In this document: piece by piece, positions 23,104-35,250 of the stretch
Position numbering within the stretch: the stretch's first letter is position 1
Layout: each line of letters starts with the position of its first letter
From: Agapetus fuscipes
Taxonomy: Eukaryota; Arthropoda; Insecta; Trichoptera; Glossosomatidae
NCBI GenBank assembly: GCA_951799405.1
Contig: OX637339.1
Coordinates: forward strand, 5,084,001 to 5,148,000
DNA: 64,000 nucleotides
Direction of reading: 5' to 3'
Made by a program: the position numbers and the translations under genes
Notes under the pieces: model-generated
The model's database searches: none
What the model was told of the DNA's origin: nothing
The model's input: the letters and a program-made list of their open reading frames with translations, nothing else

Positions 23104-23361
23104 TTCTGACCATGACCTAAGTGTCATCAAAGCAGTGGATTTGTTTTACATTGATGCTCGAAATTTGAATATTTCTTCATGAGCAAACGTCACATGTCTA
23201 TGTAAATAGGTTCCTTAGCAACCAATAAAAAAAATAGTTAGCCTTTGCCTCAACAACCCAGCCGTGTTGCTCATATTTTTTTGTGTTTCGAAATGTGCAG
23301 TCATTATGTAAAAAATAAGAATACAAAGTACTTAATTACAAAAAAAAATCCACCCACCCCC

Positions 23362-23491
23362 TTTTCACACGGTCCGGTTTCGGTCCAAATCCAGTCGCGA
23401 AATGTATAGAATCGTGTGAAAGCCAACATATTCCTACATCTCCATACACTATGTGGCTTTCAATCCGGCACCGCACCGGACCGTGTGAAAA
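23362..23491. mobile_element. Short MITE with 17-bp perfect TIRs
   Basis: TTTTCACACGGTCCGGT at 23362-23378 is inverted as ACCGGACCGTGTGAAAA at 23475-23491. The 130-bp element is non-coding. GTGTGAAAGCC and GGCTTTCA inside add a second, inner inverted pair. Confidence 0.65.
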
Positions 23492-23539
23492 AGCGCTTGT
23501 TTAAAATTTCAAGTAATACGCAACGCAATTCAGCTATAC

Positions 23540-23750
23540 ATATAGTATAACTTCTCGTCTGCTTTATCCCTGAACGAGTCACATGTGGCGATTAGTGACC
23601 TATTTATTATTACGTGTAGGGGGCCGGCCTCACGTCAACCACTTCACTTGAAGTGGGAGTTTCCCAGCTCCCGAGGCGGCTGGTTCTCATTTCTTCTGAA
23701 GGCTGAGTACCTATACCTTGCCGGTATTTATTTTGGGTTTGAAATAAGCA
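23540..23750 (-). mobile_element. SINE2 copy, 5'-truncated
   Basis: Carries ATCCCTGAACGAGTCACATG, GTCAACCACTTCACTTGAAG and TTTGGGTTTGAAATAAGCAG, but lacks the tRNA head. Confidence 0.7.
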
Positions 23751-23839
23751 GTTTTAATCGCGCTATCCCGTTTTCATACAAAATTTAAAAATGAAAACAT
23801 TTTCATGTAATAAAAAGTTCTTAAAAGTTACTCTGGTTA

Positions 23840-23915
23840 CTGTACCCCATGATAAAACTACGTTCCCCATGATAAAACTACCCTATCCTAAAACTACCCC
23901 ATGATAAAACTACGC
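23840..23915. repeat. Short tandem repeat, about four units
   Basis: CCCCATGATAAAACTAC(G/C) recurs four times with spacing of about 20-25 bp, one unit degenerate (CCCTATCCTAAAACTAC). Confidence 0.7.
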
Positions 23916-24199
23916 TCAACTATAGCGTTTACAAAAACATGTATACGATTTAAGAAAGCGCCTACGGGTAAGAATTACTTTCCATACATTTTTGTTAAAA
24001 CGCTATGTTAGAGTATTGACGTATAGTTTTATACTCGGGGTAAATAAAAAGGAAAATTTTAAATTAAAAGCTTGTAAACAATCTTCAAGTGTAATTATTA
24101 TTCCACACATGAATAAAGCATCCCATCTCTTTTCATCCCGTACGCACCATGCACACGTTTCATATAATTATTTTACTGCAAGAGAAAGACGGAGCAGGT

Positions 24200-24750
24200 G
24201 TCTCGCTTCCCCATCCACGTTACCTGTCGTTGGCGGGGGTTCGAAATTCAAATATTCTTCAATCAGAGAAAATGGCGCCGACCGGTCGCACGCTGTACGC
24301 ACACCTGTCAGACAAACGCGAAAATAACAAAGTTTAAAAGAGAAAAAGTGCATTAAAAATACGAAAAAAATTAAAAATACATTGGTTATTAGTGTAACTT
24401 TCATTTGTGATGGTTAAAAATTGTATGTGTGTGTTATAAACAAGAAATTCATGTGTTTAAACTTTTTGTGAAAAATATACCTACAAAAGTTTTGTGTTTA
24501 AAAGTACCAACATACGAATAGTGTATGAAAATAAGCTATATTGTTAAAATTATAGTTTTTTTTAATTCGACCACGTCAAATTGTGTATTTTTTTTTTTTT
24601 GTAAATTGACCTCGTGTATCTGTATGGAAATGTGTTGTGTTAAAAAATAACTAGGATCCAACCAAGCGTGTGAAATTAGCATTTCGGTGAGTTGTATTAA
24701 CAGAGAGTGATTTTGAAAATAATGGTGTATGACGGTAGAATAAAATTGTG
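24200..24750 (+). promoter_or_regulatory. Candidate first exon with short coding start
   Basis: A CpG-containing patch (GGCGCCGACCGGTCGCACGC near 24273) leads into about 400 bp of T/A-rich, UTR-like sequence. It ends with ATG at 24722, 29 nt of open frame (M-V-Y-D-G-R-I-K-L) and a strong GTGAGT donor at 24751. The layout fits the 5' exon of a gene whose other exons lie behind a long intron. No downstream exon of such a gene was recognised in the window, so this is speculative. Confidence 0.2.
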
Positions 24751-26065
24751 GTGAGTACGAAATAATATGCTATAATTTAATAAAAATATTAATTTTTAAT
24801 TGATATATTTCTTCTCCTGTTTAAGAAAATAAATAAAGCATACGCCAGAGGTTCGGAACCATTGTAACATTTATATTTCTTTACATTGTAATAGATTATG
24901 TATGAATTAAATTGACAAGTATTTTTACATATAAATGATTTTTTCATACTATTTAACGAGGTTTACACATTTATAAGACAAAAAAAATGTGACGCCTTAT
25001 GGTCGGTTTTCTAGAAGAAGGCATGTCGCAGGTTTAATAATAAAGAGCAATAACTCAAAAAACAAGAATGTTGGGAAATCACGTTTGAAGTTCAGACAAC
25101 CAGTACAACTTGTATGGGATGAAAAAGGCGGCCGATGTTTTATCTCGGTCATATTCGTCCAAATTGAACGGCTGTCGCATTCTGCCTATTCTTCTCGCAT
25201 TGTTCTTGCGTTTTATTACAAAATCTCGATTTTCCCAATTTTCGAGTTATTTCTCTTTATTATTAAAAGCGTGCGATGTGTAGCTTTACGCTTACACATG
25301 TGTGAAACGGCAACTCTTGACGTCTTTCCCTTAAACAGGGGTGTATGTAAAAATATTTTTTACTATATGGAATATCAGCCTCACACTTACCTAGAAGCGA
25401 AGGCATTATAACATACTTACTTTCGTTTCATAATGAGATTTTAATATTTGGTTGCCTACTCGAAAAGAGATCTAGCTTTTATAAAGGTAAAAGGTTTCCT
25501 ACCTCTGGATTAAACTGTTTTTTTCATTTTTATTATAAAAAAAGAAAGTAAGGTTATAAGAAATATTGTACCTACTTATATAACACTTGTTTTCTTATAT
25601 CCGTAACGAAGTGAAAAATTACAATGATGAGAAAGATTGATTAAAATATTAATTAAAGTTTTTGCTTAAATTATTTTTAAGTGCACATAAAAATAAATGG
25701 TGTAGTGCTTTATTTGTACGTATAAGTGACTTCTGTGTGTGAATTATAAAAAAGCCTCCTATGGATTTTTTGGATCTTTACCAAACAGCATTTTTCGTAA
25801 GTTTTCTTTGATTTTTTTTTGTGATTTTGTATTCTTCTTTTTCCGATGTCGCTACAACCCATTTCTCTCCTTGTCTTCCTGTATCACTCACCTCCAGCTC
25901 CTCCTGTCATGAGCGGCCGATTTGTTTAAATTTCCATTAAATTTCGAACGGGAATCTAAATGGAATCTAGCAAAAATTAAAATAAACCTGGTGTACCAAA
26001 TGGATAAAATATAAATACTGATTGGGAACATCTGGGAGTAAGGAGAAAAGTGTGAATAATAATAA
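24751..26065. other. Non-coding, no gene seen
   Basis: AT-rich DNA. Short open frames at 24989-25411 have no recognisable domain. TTTCCGATGTCGCTACAACC near 25843 resembles degraded repeat sequence also seen near 11575. Confidence 0.35.
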
Positions 26066-26370
26066 TAATATCAGGATGATTTATTTGGTGAGCGCTGCTT
26101 TTGTGTGAATCGCACCTCAAGAGCCGTCTGCAAGCATGGTCGTCGCCATAGAAATCGCTAAGTCTTAAGCAAGACTCAATTGCTGTAAGCCTGGATGGAC
26201 CTTTAGTGACCGGACTTTGTTAACGATTTATGATTTTTTCAACCCAGCGAAGAGTATATTTGAAAATATATGAATCTTAAATTTTTTGTCCTTCGCCGGG
26301 ATTCGAACCCATGACCTTTCATTGGCGAGTCCAAAGCGTTACTTCTAGACTACGGACTACGGTTACTACG
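26066..26370 (-). mobile_element. SINE1, full length with (ATT)n tail
   Basis: Read on the - strand it begins at the complement of GGACCGGAAATC with a degraded A box, followed by GGTTCGAATCC (B box) near 26300. It ends GCGCTCACCAAATAAATCAT then a short ATT microsatellite (complement of 26057-26072). Confidence 0.8.
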
Positions 26371-26640
26371 GACCGGAAATCAAAAGAAGTATGCGACACT
26401 GAGGACATCGTCAGATGGAGTAGGAAGAGAAGACGGCTCTGGAGGGATCATGTAGACCGCATGAGGGAAAATTGGTTAACCCGAGTCGTTACACTCAAAA
26501 TACCAGACGGCTAGCACTCCCTATCCGACCACCTAAGATATAGAAGAGCAGCTGGTCTTTTGCATCACTGGAGAGATTTCCACAATAGACAGATCATAGA
26601 TCTAATATACAAGAAGATGGAGTCTCTGGTATTCTAAATT
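26371..26640 (+). mobile_element. LINE reverse-transcriptase C-terminal relic
   Basis: The + strand encodes WSRKRRRLWRDHVDRMRENW followed by a short tail ending in a stop. An RRR..W.DHV.RM pattern is the usual end of non-LTR endonuclease/reverse-transcriptase polyproteins. The downstream tail (26520-26640) translates with interruptions as L-H-H-W-R-D-F-H-N-R. A fragment adjacent to SINE1. Confidence 0.6.
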
Positions 26641-27626
26641 TAATTAGTCGCTGCTCCATACAAGACGTTGCCAGCAGACTCGAATTAAGGGTGGTTCGAA
26701 CGGTGCAACCAAACCAGGGCTCCCAGTCCTAGGGGGGGCGTTGTTGAAAAATATGCTTCAAAGAATTCTTCAGCAGACATTTGTTCGGAAGCCCGGGTTT
26801 TTAATGTGTTGACGAAGGAGATCCGAAAGACTGTTTAGAAATTAGACAAAGAAGTTTTACTTTTATTTCTTAGCGCCCAAATCAAAAGGAGCCTTCCAAA
26901 GACGTCCATGGTGACTTGTATAAAAATTTTTTGAAAAATATTTCAACATTTTTTTTTTTAATAAGAACAATACGAAGTTCCCTCTAACAAGTGTCATAGA
27001 CCACGCGCTGCGGGTCCTTCTGACACATACATACATACAGGATACAGGACGGTTATGACGAGGGTTTGAGACCTCCAGATTGTTTTAAAGCTGGGGAATC
27101 TCCCGAACAGGGTTCTTAAAATTACACTTAGAACGCCAGTAATGGTTTTGGTTCGCAAGTTTTTTTTGTGCACCAAGGCCCCCTATGGTCTTAATCTGGG
27201 CCTGGTTGCCAGCAACTATTTCTATGACCCTAGGACGCTTCCATTGGTTCCCACACAAATATCTTCCAATGCTTGAGCCGAGGCGTTGCGTTTGTCTTGT
27301 AAAACCAACAATGAACCATAAAAAGACGAAATAAAAATAATATACATTTTTATTGGTGAAGTACAGGGTGTTGTGTCAATTTAAAGAAAATAAATGGGAC
27401 TGTTAAACTTTTTAGAGTTTGTGTATTCACACTGTGAAAAATCATTTTTATGAGTATTTAAAAAATAGTTTTATTTTCACAAATTGAGCCTTTTTTCCCC
27501 TCAAGTACTTTCGATTAACATTTTCAAAACATTTCTCTATGGTTTTTGTGTTGTCAGTTTTGTACATGTGTCCTCTTGAAAATAACGTTAGTAAGTCAAC
27601 AACACTTGAGGTGAAATAAATGCTCT
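26641..27626. other. Repeat debris, no gene
   Basis: Includes a CTAGGGGGGGCG patch at 26730 and, at 27480-27625, opposed blocks CCTCAAGTACTTTCGATTAA and TGTCCTCTTGAAAATAACGT that also occur near 2850-2910. It looks like a degraded inverted element. Confidence 0.35.
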
Positions 27627-27812
27627 AATCTAATCTTAGTTGCAAAGATATGTAACATTGAAGATTCACATTAAATGCATTTTCACAAGCAGACACGTAC
27701 AAGTTCGCGCTTGTACATGCCGCATGTGGACCTACAGCATGAAAACCCAAATCTCGAATGAGCATACACCCTGCAACTCTTGATAATCATCTCTGAAATA
27801 GGGGGACTCAAC
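27627..27812 (-). repeat. Repeat A copy
   Basis: Contains GTTGCAAAGATATGTAACAT, ACAAGCAGACACGTACAAGT and TACATGCCGCATGTGGACCT. The 5' third is lost. Confidence 0.75.
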
Positions 27813-27913
27813 TTGTGAAAATAAAACTCTTTAAAAAAATACTTTTTCATATTGGACGGTATTTCATTGTTTAATTTTGAGCTCCTTAAGTAAGGAATCG
27901 TGGATGTAACCTT

Positions 27914-28125
27914 TAATTTGGTGTAACTTCTCATAGTAAATAAACTAATTGTAAGGCTGTGCTCATGGATATATTTAATACTTCCTCCATGGCTGTGCTC
28001 ATGAAAAACTTCTAAACTACAAGATTCTCACACATTATTAGTGTTTTCTCTCGTAGAAAATATGAAAAAAGCTGCATTTATCTGGGAAACCCATGTTAGC
28101 TTAATATGTCACTTATTCAGTTTTA
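27914..28125 (+). repeat. Repeat H copy 2
   Basis: Same block as 2338-2532 with an extra internal duplication of CTGTGCTCATG around 27956-28000. Confidence 0.6.
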
Positions 28126-28499
28126 CTTCGATGTATTATTTTTCGCTCAAGCTCCATTATAACCTTTACCAAAAAAAAATGTATTGAACCTAAAACTCTC
28201 ACTGAAGGAGCTGCTTTACTTTGCATATATCTTTAGTTTTACGTTATGTCCGAGTTTGAACTGGAAGTTTTATTATAGGTACTTGGGGTGAGAGTTTAAT
28301 AAATTTTCACATCCACGTCCATTGTGGCCGGCCGTTTTATTGCCTCGGAATCTCTTCATCTGAGTGTAAATTAATACCACGAATAAAAATGGCCGTCTAA
28401 CGACGCGGCCACGGTGACTGAATGAAGCCATAACTGTCGAGAGACGAATTTTTGTGACCCTGTCCGTGATATCGCAACATGTGGACGGCGGTTCCATGT

Positions 28500-29340
28500 T
28501 AGAACGACACAGAGACAAAACGACGCATGACAGAGCGACACATGACAGAACGACGCATGGCAGAATGACACATGACAGAACGACACATGGCAGAATGACA
28601 CATGACGTAGCGACACATTACAGAACGATACATGACAGCACGATACATGGCAGCACGAAACATGACAGAACGACACATAAAAGAATTACACATGACATAA
28701 CGACACAGTGACAAAACGACACATTGCAGAATGACACATGGCAGAACGACACATGACAGAACGACACATGGCAGAATGACACATGACAGAACGACACATG
28801 GCAGAATGACACATGGCAGAGCGACACATGACAGAACGACACATGGCAGAATGACACATGACAGAACGACACATGGCAGAGCGACACGTGGCAGAGCGAC
28901 ACATGACAGAACGACACATGACAGAACGACACATGGCAGAGCGACACATGGCAGAGCGACACATGACAGAACGACACATGACAGAACGATACATGACAGA
29001 ACGACACATGCCAGAATGACACATGACGTAATGACACATTGCAGAACGATACATGACAACACGAAACATGACAAAACGACACATAAAAGAATTACACATG
29101 ACATAACAACACAGTGACAAAACGACACATTGAAGAATGACACATGACGTAACGACACATTACAAAACGATATATGACAGCACAATACATGACAGTACGA
29201 CACATAAAAGAATGAAACATAAAAGAATGAAACATGACAGAACAACAAATGATAGAACATCACAATGTCAGCACATCAACACAAAAAACATCACAGGAAA
29301 GTATACCAAAATGTCAAATCATCACGTGGTAAAATATCAC
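28500..29340. repeat. 15-bp minisatellite, about 50 units
   Basis: Tandem units alternate between ACACATGACAGAACG and ACACATGGCAGAATG in near-perfect 15-bp register from 28503 to about 29100, then degrade to about 29340. Because 15 is a multiple of three, both strands stay open and give apparent proteins of five-residue repeats (THDRT on +, CHVSF on -). I treat these as artefacts of the repeat. Confidence 0.9.
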
Positions 29341-29344
29341 ATAA

Positions 29345-29625
29345 TTAAAATAATGATTTATTTTGTGAGCGCTGTTTTTGTGAGGATTACCTACACCTCA
29401 AGAGCCCTCTGCAAGCTTGGTCGACGCTGTAGAAAGCGTCAATTCTCAAGCAAGACCCAGTTAGTGTCAGGCTGAATGGACCTATTGTGACCGGCAGATT
29501 AATTTTTCAACCCAGCAAAGAGCAAATTTGAAAAATGAGTTTGTTTTTCGTGTTCTGCCGGGATTCGAACCCACTATCTTCTAATAACGAGTCCGAAGCG
29601 ATGCCACTAGACTACAGACCGGTCG
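29345..29625 (-). mobile_element. SINE1 inserted beside the minisatellite
   Basis: From TGATTTATTTTGTGAGCGCT to the complement of a tRNA head (CTAGACTACAGACCGGT), with the B-box complement GGGATTCGAACCCAC at about 29561. Confidence 0.8.
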
Positions 29626-29674
29626 TCAAAGTGATACATTTTCTGTGATTTTTTGCGTTCGTGTTGTTTGGTCA

Positions 29675-29765
29675 CTGTGGTGTACTGTCATTGTGATGTT
29701 CTGTCATGTGTCGTTCTGTCATCTGTCGTTAAGTCATGTGTCGTTATGTCACTGTGCCGTTTTAT
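29675..29765. repeat. Inverted remnant of the 15-bp minisatellite
   Basis: GTTCTGTCATGTGTCGTTCT and TCATGTGTCGTTATGTCACT are the reverse complement of the 28500-29340 units. So the array has an opposite-orientation arm, with SINE1 lying between the arms. Confidence 0.75.
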
Positions 29766-30023
29766 CCTATCACCGTGGACGGCCATACTGAGTGTTGTAT
29801 CTGTATTCTGCAAATTGAGAAACAAAATACACGGCCGGACATAAAAATAATCATCCATGAAGATTTGCACATAAATTCAAAGGTTTATGTTGTTTTAAGA
29901 AAGGTGTTGTTTAAATTTGTTGGACATTTTTTAGGTGCCCAATTTCACAATCAGATATTTAATATGGAAGGGTTTTTAGCAAATTTGAAAAGCTTTTTTT
30001 CAGAAGTTAACATGTATACATAA

Positions 30024-30140
30024 TCTACAATCTAAGTTGCAAAATATTGTCATTTATGGCTCATGTTTAATGCACGCCCACAAGCAGACACGTGTAAAAG
30101 TGCGCTCATGGATGCTGCGTGTTTACTTAGAAAATAAACT
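30024..30140 (-). repeat. Repeat A fragment
   Basis: 3' half only: CTACAATCTAAGTTGCAAAA, CCCACAAGCAGACACGTGTA, CATGGATGCTGCGTG. Confidence 0.65.
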
Positions 30141-30363
30141 AGACTGCACATGATCGTAAACCTTGTATTTCTCTGCCTTTTTTCGCTGAAAACAGGTTAG
30201 ATTAATTTTACTGTAAACATTTAAAATGCAGATCAGAAAAAATAAATCTGGGAGCCTCAAGATATAATTACTATTTCTGACACTTTTCGGCGAAAATTTT
30301 CAATTTCATCCTAGTTTAATATAAATGCGGCAGAGATGCAAAGCTTATGGGCTTCGATTTTGT

Positions 30364-30474
30364 AAATGCACATGCAGCATGTGTTAGTACGAACTTATAT
30401 GTGCCTGCTCGTGGGCATGCATCATAATTATGTAATATTAATCTTAAATGTTAATAAATAATATCTTTGCAACG
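30364..30474 (+). repeat. Repeat A fragment
   Basis: TGCACATGCAGCATGTGTTA, GCCTGCTCGTGGGCATGCAT. Inverted relative to the fragment at 30024, about 220 bp away. Confidence 0.65.
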
Positions 30475-30577
30475 GCTTTGTTAGAAAAAGCTTGTGTATT
30501 TTTATTCACCCTGTATAAAACTTGACCGAACTTTATAAATTGTTCGAAATTCAAAATGATGGCATTATAAAAATGAC

Positions 30578-30740
30578 GACCAATCAACAGTCTTCATTCT
30601 CCCCGGCGACCAATCACAACAAAGCATTCCGCGCAAGCTCACGAACGTCTATAAAATCTCAGCGATAATACATTTTGTATTGAGAAAATATTTTTGATAC
30701 TTCAATCTGCAATACAATGATAAACTTTTCCGTTTCAGAT
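30578..30740 (+). promoter_or_regulatory. Promoter-like CCAAT/TATA cluster
   Basis: Two GACCAATCA boxes (30579 and 30609) stand 40-70 bp upstream of TCTATAAAATCTCAG at 30648, the spacing of a classical Pol II promoter with a possible initiator at CTCAG. Downstream, ATG at 30718 opens only a 13-codon frame. No gene follows that I can recognise, so this may be a promoter of a non-coding RNA, a lost gene or a transposon. Confidence 0.3.
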
Positions 30741-31050
30741 GAGTGCAGGTCGTTTTAGCCGGGACAAATGTTTCCAATCAGCATAAAACGTATTTTTTTG
30801 TGTCGACAAAGTATTGGAACGATAAGATGTTATTACTGAGACGGTTCGTTCAAGTTTTGTGGTTTTATGCGAGGAGAACAAAATATGCATTTTATGAAAA
30901 TTGAAAATAGTACCTTTGAAAGCATCTTTTGGTTTCCATAGCAACAATCAATATTCAAAGCTCTGATAACATTATGACCGTTTTGGATAAAAGGATTTGT
31001 TTTTGTATCTTTGGATTGCAGTCGAAAAGGTATCAAATTATTTTGCCCTT

Positions 31051-31283
31051 GACTTAAAGGTTGGTATGAGACCAACCGCCCATGATGTAAAAATGGTTCA
31101 CTTTGCCAATGTCATCCCTGTTTCAGGGAAGGTTTGAAAAAGTTGCAGGGCTTATGTTCATTTAAGGTTTTTGATTTTATTTTTTAAGTACACATGCAGT
31201 ATTTGTAAGCGCGAACTTACACGTGACTGTTTGTGGGCATGCATTTAATTTGAATTTTAAATGTTAATATACCTTTGCTATTT
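31051..31283 (+). repeat. Repeat A copy
   Basis: CTTAAAGGTTGGTATGAGAC through TTTCAGGGAAGGTTTG and GCATGCATTTAATTTGAATT to ATACCTTTGC. Most of the family length is present. Confidence 0.8.
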
Positions 31284-33840
31284 AGATCATAGATAGATTG
31301 CGTTTCTAGGTCCATATCATAACGATATTGAGGTGTTATTAGGTACCCACCTCTTTTTTTAAAAGGGCTGAAATAAATTTGTGAATCGTATTATTTATCA
31401 CAAATTTATATTTAAAAAATCTACAATATATACGATAAGAAAAAATAAACTCAGTGATGACTGTGGTTTTAATAAATAAATAAAATATGAAATTGTAGGT
31501 ATCATTTTTATCTGGTTAAAGCTGCGTGGATACGTCTCCATTTTTTTTTTATTCACCAACGAAAGGATCATTGTAAGATCCGGTTCTCAATAAATAAAAG
31601 TTTATTTTTTCTCTTTATGCGTCCGCTCGGACCTTGGGTAGGTGCATTTCATGTTCCTACTGATCCCATTCAGATAAAATGCATCCTTTACATGTAAAAA
31701 TAAAAAGGTTCCAATGTTTGGAACACTCCTATAAATTTAAGTGTAACGTGTGGCTTTAAATTGAGGGATAATCATAAAATACAGTCGTAACGTAAGTTTA
31801 TATTTTATTTTACCTTTTTCTGAGATATTTTTGATGTTTTTGGCAATAGGAACTCGGAAAAATTGTATTTTTTTTTAAATAATGGGACACAAGCACACTA
31901 AAGACTTGTGCAAATATAAAAGTACAAAAATCTTAAAAACTACACGTGTTTTTTTTTATTAAATTAAGTTTATTTTTTGTCGTTGTCTGAAAATCTGTCC
32001 ATTTTCATAATACAAGCTGCACTATTTTTATTTGTCTTAAAAATATTTTCTGTAAGTCCATAATATTTTGCTTAAATTTTGTTATTGTTTCATGTATCTT
32101 AATCTTTAGTTTTTCAAAGTACCTACTTAATATAGTACTCTGCAATCATTCCAAAAAATTAAAAAAAATAAACTTACATTTTTGACTTTAATGTACGAAA
32201 CAATAAAATGATACTTTGATTAAGCCATTTGTTAAAGTGTACCCACGTCTTGGTGTTTTCATATGCCTCGCCTAAGAAGCGGATATGGCAAATAAAGACG
32301 AAGAATTATGATTGATTTACACACATAGTATACGTTTTATAAAGCGGTAAATATCTGTGTGTTAGTAAATACTTGTTGTATTATATAGTTGGGTAGGTAC
32401 TTATATAATTCTCTTGGTCCTATCGTGGCGTATGTTGGCTGGACGATTCATGCAGTGAAAAAACTCGTGTGGTGGGTTTTGGGCGCTGCACAGTGATTCC
32501 GATGTGTACAGATACATCGGACAAAATGATCCATGCTGGTTGAACAATTTTATAGCGATCGGGAATACAAAAATTTCAAGGTTTTGATTTCACTTGCTCT
32601 TTAAATTTATTAAGCGCCATTTAATGTTGTTTCGCTTTGAAAATTTTTTGTTGAGGTACCTACTCCTATGGTTGAATAAAATCTTTTTAATATTTTGTCA
32701 TTTAAACGAAATTATATTGTCAAACTGTATATTCGTTCATTAATAATTTCAAAGTTGTGAAACAGTATACTTTTATATACAGTTTTCATAAAAAAAGTTC
32801 CATTTCTTATTATCATCCTTCTTTGTGTCTAAATAGATAATTATTTTATCCATCAATAATTCTAAAATTTCGCTATTTTTCGCGTTATAAACTCATCTGC
32901 AAAATAACGTCCCATATCTATTACATTTTTTCTCCACCACTCATATTTTTATACACAAAACATTTTTATGAATTTTGTCAAGTTTAGTCTTTAAAAACGA
33001 GCCTGCGTGCGTCCGCAGGAACACGGCAGTGGGCGGGCAGACTCGGGAACAACTCTGGAACGAACACCGTGCACCGCTAAGGGTGTCTATTCCCATTTGA
33101 CCCATAGACAATAATCTTCTAGAATTTACGAAAATATGTCAAAAAAGCCATAAACGGTATTCCACAAGGTCTCACCTCGATTCTTGTCATTACAGAAGAA
33201 TCATGAGCCATTTTGCCGGTGAGTTGCATCTCGAGCGCTCAAAATGTATGAAGATCTATGTTACGGAGGTTATGTTGCGAAGATTTTGAGAAGTATTTAT
33301 TTTAAAAAGGTGAAATGTTATTCCTCCGTAAAATAACATATCATAATATTAAGAAGTACTTCAGTATCATATTTTTAATTTAGAATTCGTGGTTTTAAGG
33401 TGAAAAACTTGGTCGATGAAAACATTATAAGTACTTTTATTGCAATTCCAATGCAACGTTATTTTATACGATAATAATCTCAGAAAATTATAGCACTGTC
33501 CAAAATATGTAAATAATAATATTATTTTAAATTCCCAGCTGACTTTTGCGAGAGCGAATAAAAATATATGATTTAGAATGAGACAGCATGATCAAAAACA
33601 ACGTTGCCAAATCGTTTTGATAGAATCGTATTAGACAGAAACACTTGCATTGCAGAATACGAGGCGGCCATTTTTTGTGAATCTTGATTTCTGGGACTCG
33701 AGATTTTTGTGAGAAATGGGAATAGCAGCCCTGGAGAACTTTAAACCATAAACGATCATCTGTTTTTACCAAAATAATACGGAAACTAAAACGCTCTCTA
33801 GAATCGCTATTTTAGTAACTATATATTTTTTTCGGAAACT
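31284..33840. other. Non-coding, no gene seen
   Basis: AT-rich DNA without long open frames. A CpG-richer patch at 33000-33100 (GCCTGCGTGCGTCCGCAGGA) is the only compositional feature and has no adjacent open exon I can define. No repeat family above was recognised here. Confidence 0.4.
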
Positions 33841-34009
33841 CTTTGGTTGAGTTGAATTGCTATGTTGGATGCTTTGGGACACAGATCATTTCAGGTCTTG
33901 AGGAATCCAAATTATACCTGTACAACGTCCTTCTCATAATGACACGTCTTGCAGCACTTTTTATAATCTGTGCTCCGATTATAAAACATTGCGTACGTCT
34001 AAAAAATAT

Positions 34010-34110
34010 GGAATTTACGACGGCACTCCTAGGAAGTGATTCAGTTTTCATACATTTTTTTTATTTACGCAATCGAGGTGAGGGTTACGCAATGCTTTAT
34101 ACTCAGGGTA
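34010..34110 (+). repeat. Relative of the TTAGG-flanking repeat
   Basis: CTAGGAAGTGATTCAGTTTT, CATACATTTTTTTTATTTAC and TTACGCAATGCTTTATACTC match the sequence that precedes the TTAGG runs at 58530-58610, but no TTAGG array follows. Confidence 0.5.
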
Positions 34111-34492
34111 AGGCAATGGGGTAATTTGGGTGCTTGAATAACGTGTTATTTAAAAGGTTGGAGAAATTGACGCTATTATTTGATCCTGTGTGTAGATAGT
34201 ATAATCCTTTTATTCTTTCTTACAAATGATCTTGGCACATGAATTGAAATAGACAAAATTGTGACGTCAAGAATAGGCTAACACAAATCTTGTTATTATT
34301 GGCTATGGTCCGCAGTCCCATACAATTTTCCCGAAGAGAAAAAAGTTCTAAATTGAAATTTCTCGCTGAGTAGGTATGCCCGTTCACACACATGCACTTC
34401 TCACTTCCTTCCTTCCTCGCATTGCGCTAGGAGCTGAATGTCAACGGGATACAAGAAGTTTAACTACTGGTCCATATTTTTTTTAATCATTC

Positions 34493-34715
34493 CTTGACTT
34501 ATAGGTTTGTATGAGGTTGACCACCCATACTGTAAAAAATGGTTCATTTTGCCAATGTAACCCCTGTTTCAGGGAAGGTCGGCAAGAGTTACAGAGCCTA
34601 TGTTCATTCGAGATTGGGTTTTTATATTGTAGGTCCACATGCGGCATGTGTGAGCGTGAAATTATGCGTGTCTGCTTGTGGGAATGCATTTAATATGAAT
34701 ATCAAATAGATTAAG
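34493..34715 (+). repeat. Repeat A copy
   Basis: Nearly complete: CCTTGACTTATAGGTTTGTA, TGTAAAAAATGGTTCATTTT, GGTCCACATGCGGCATGTGT, ending TATGAATATCAAATAG. Confidence 0.85.
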
Positions 34716-35250
34716 ATCAATGGCGCAACACATTCCTTGTATCAAGCATCTCCATAGATGCTTACTGAACCACTTGCGTTTAGTTTTTTTTCTTTTGAAA
34801 GTTTTCTCGCGAATCCAGACCACTTTTTTGATGAATGAAGATTAACTTCGTTTCGAGCCGTGAATCGTGATTGTATTTTTTTTCGGGTGAGAGAATCACG
34901 CGGAATTTCTAATGTTTTTTTGAGTGTGATTAAATTGTAGGTTACCAATCTAAGCTCTCTGAATTTGAGATTCTTTTTACAGCTGATGGTATTCCGAATT
35001 TAAAGACTTTGTATATTCTTTCCCTTTATTTACTCGTCCGCTTTCATTATATTGATCTGGTTATAAAGGTCCCGTTGACGTTCCATTTTACATTCCTTAG
35101 CTTCAGAAAATAAAAAAAATATATTTATACTTAAAATAAATTTATAATATTTTATTATGGAAATCTTGCAGAAATAATGCCCTTGATTTAATGAGTTTGA
35201 AGTCCGCATATTATTACAGGACCATCCTTTAGTTGTCATCTAAATTTACT

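Noticed and set aside
28454..29263. Long open frames on both strands (up to about 254 codons) made of five-residue repeats
   Set aside because: The 15-bp period of the minisatellite keeps all frames open. No start context, domain or splice structure supports a protein.
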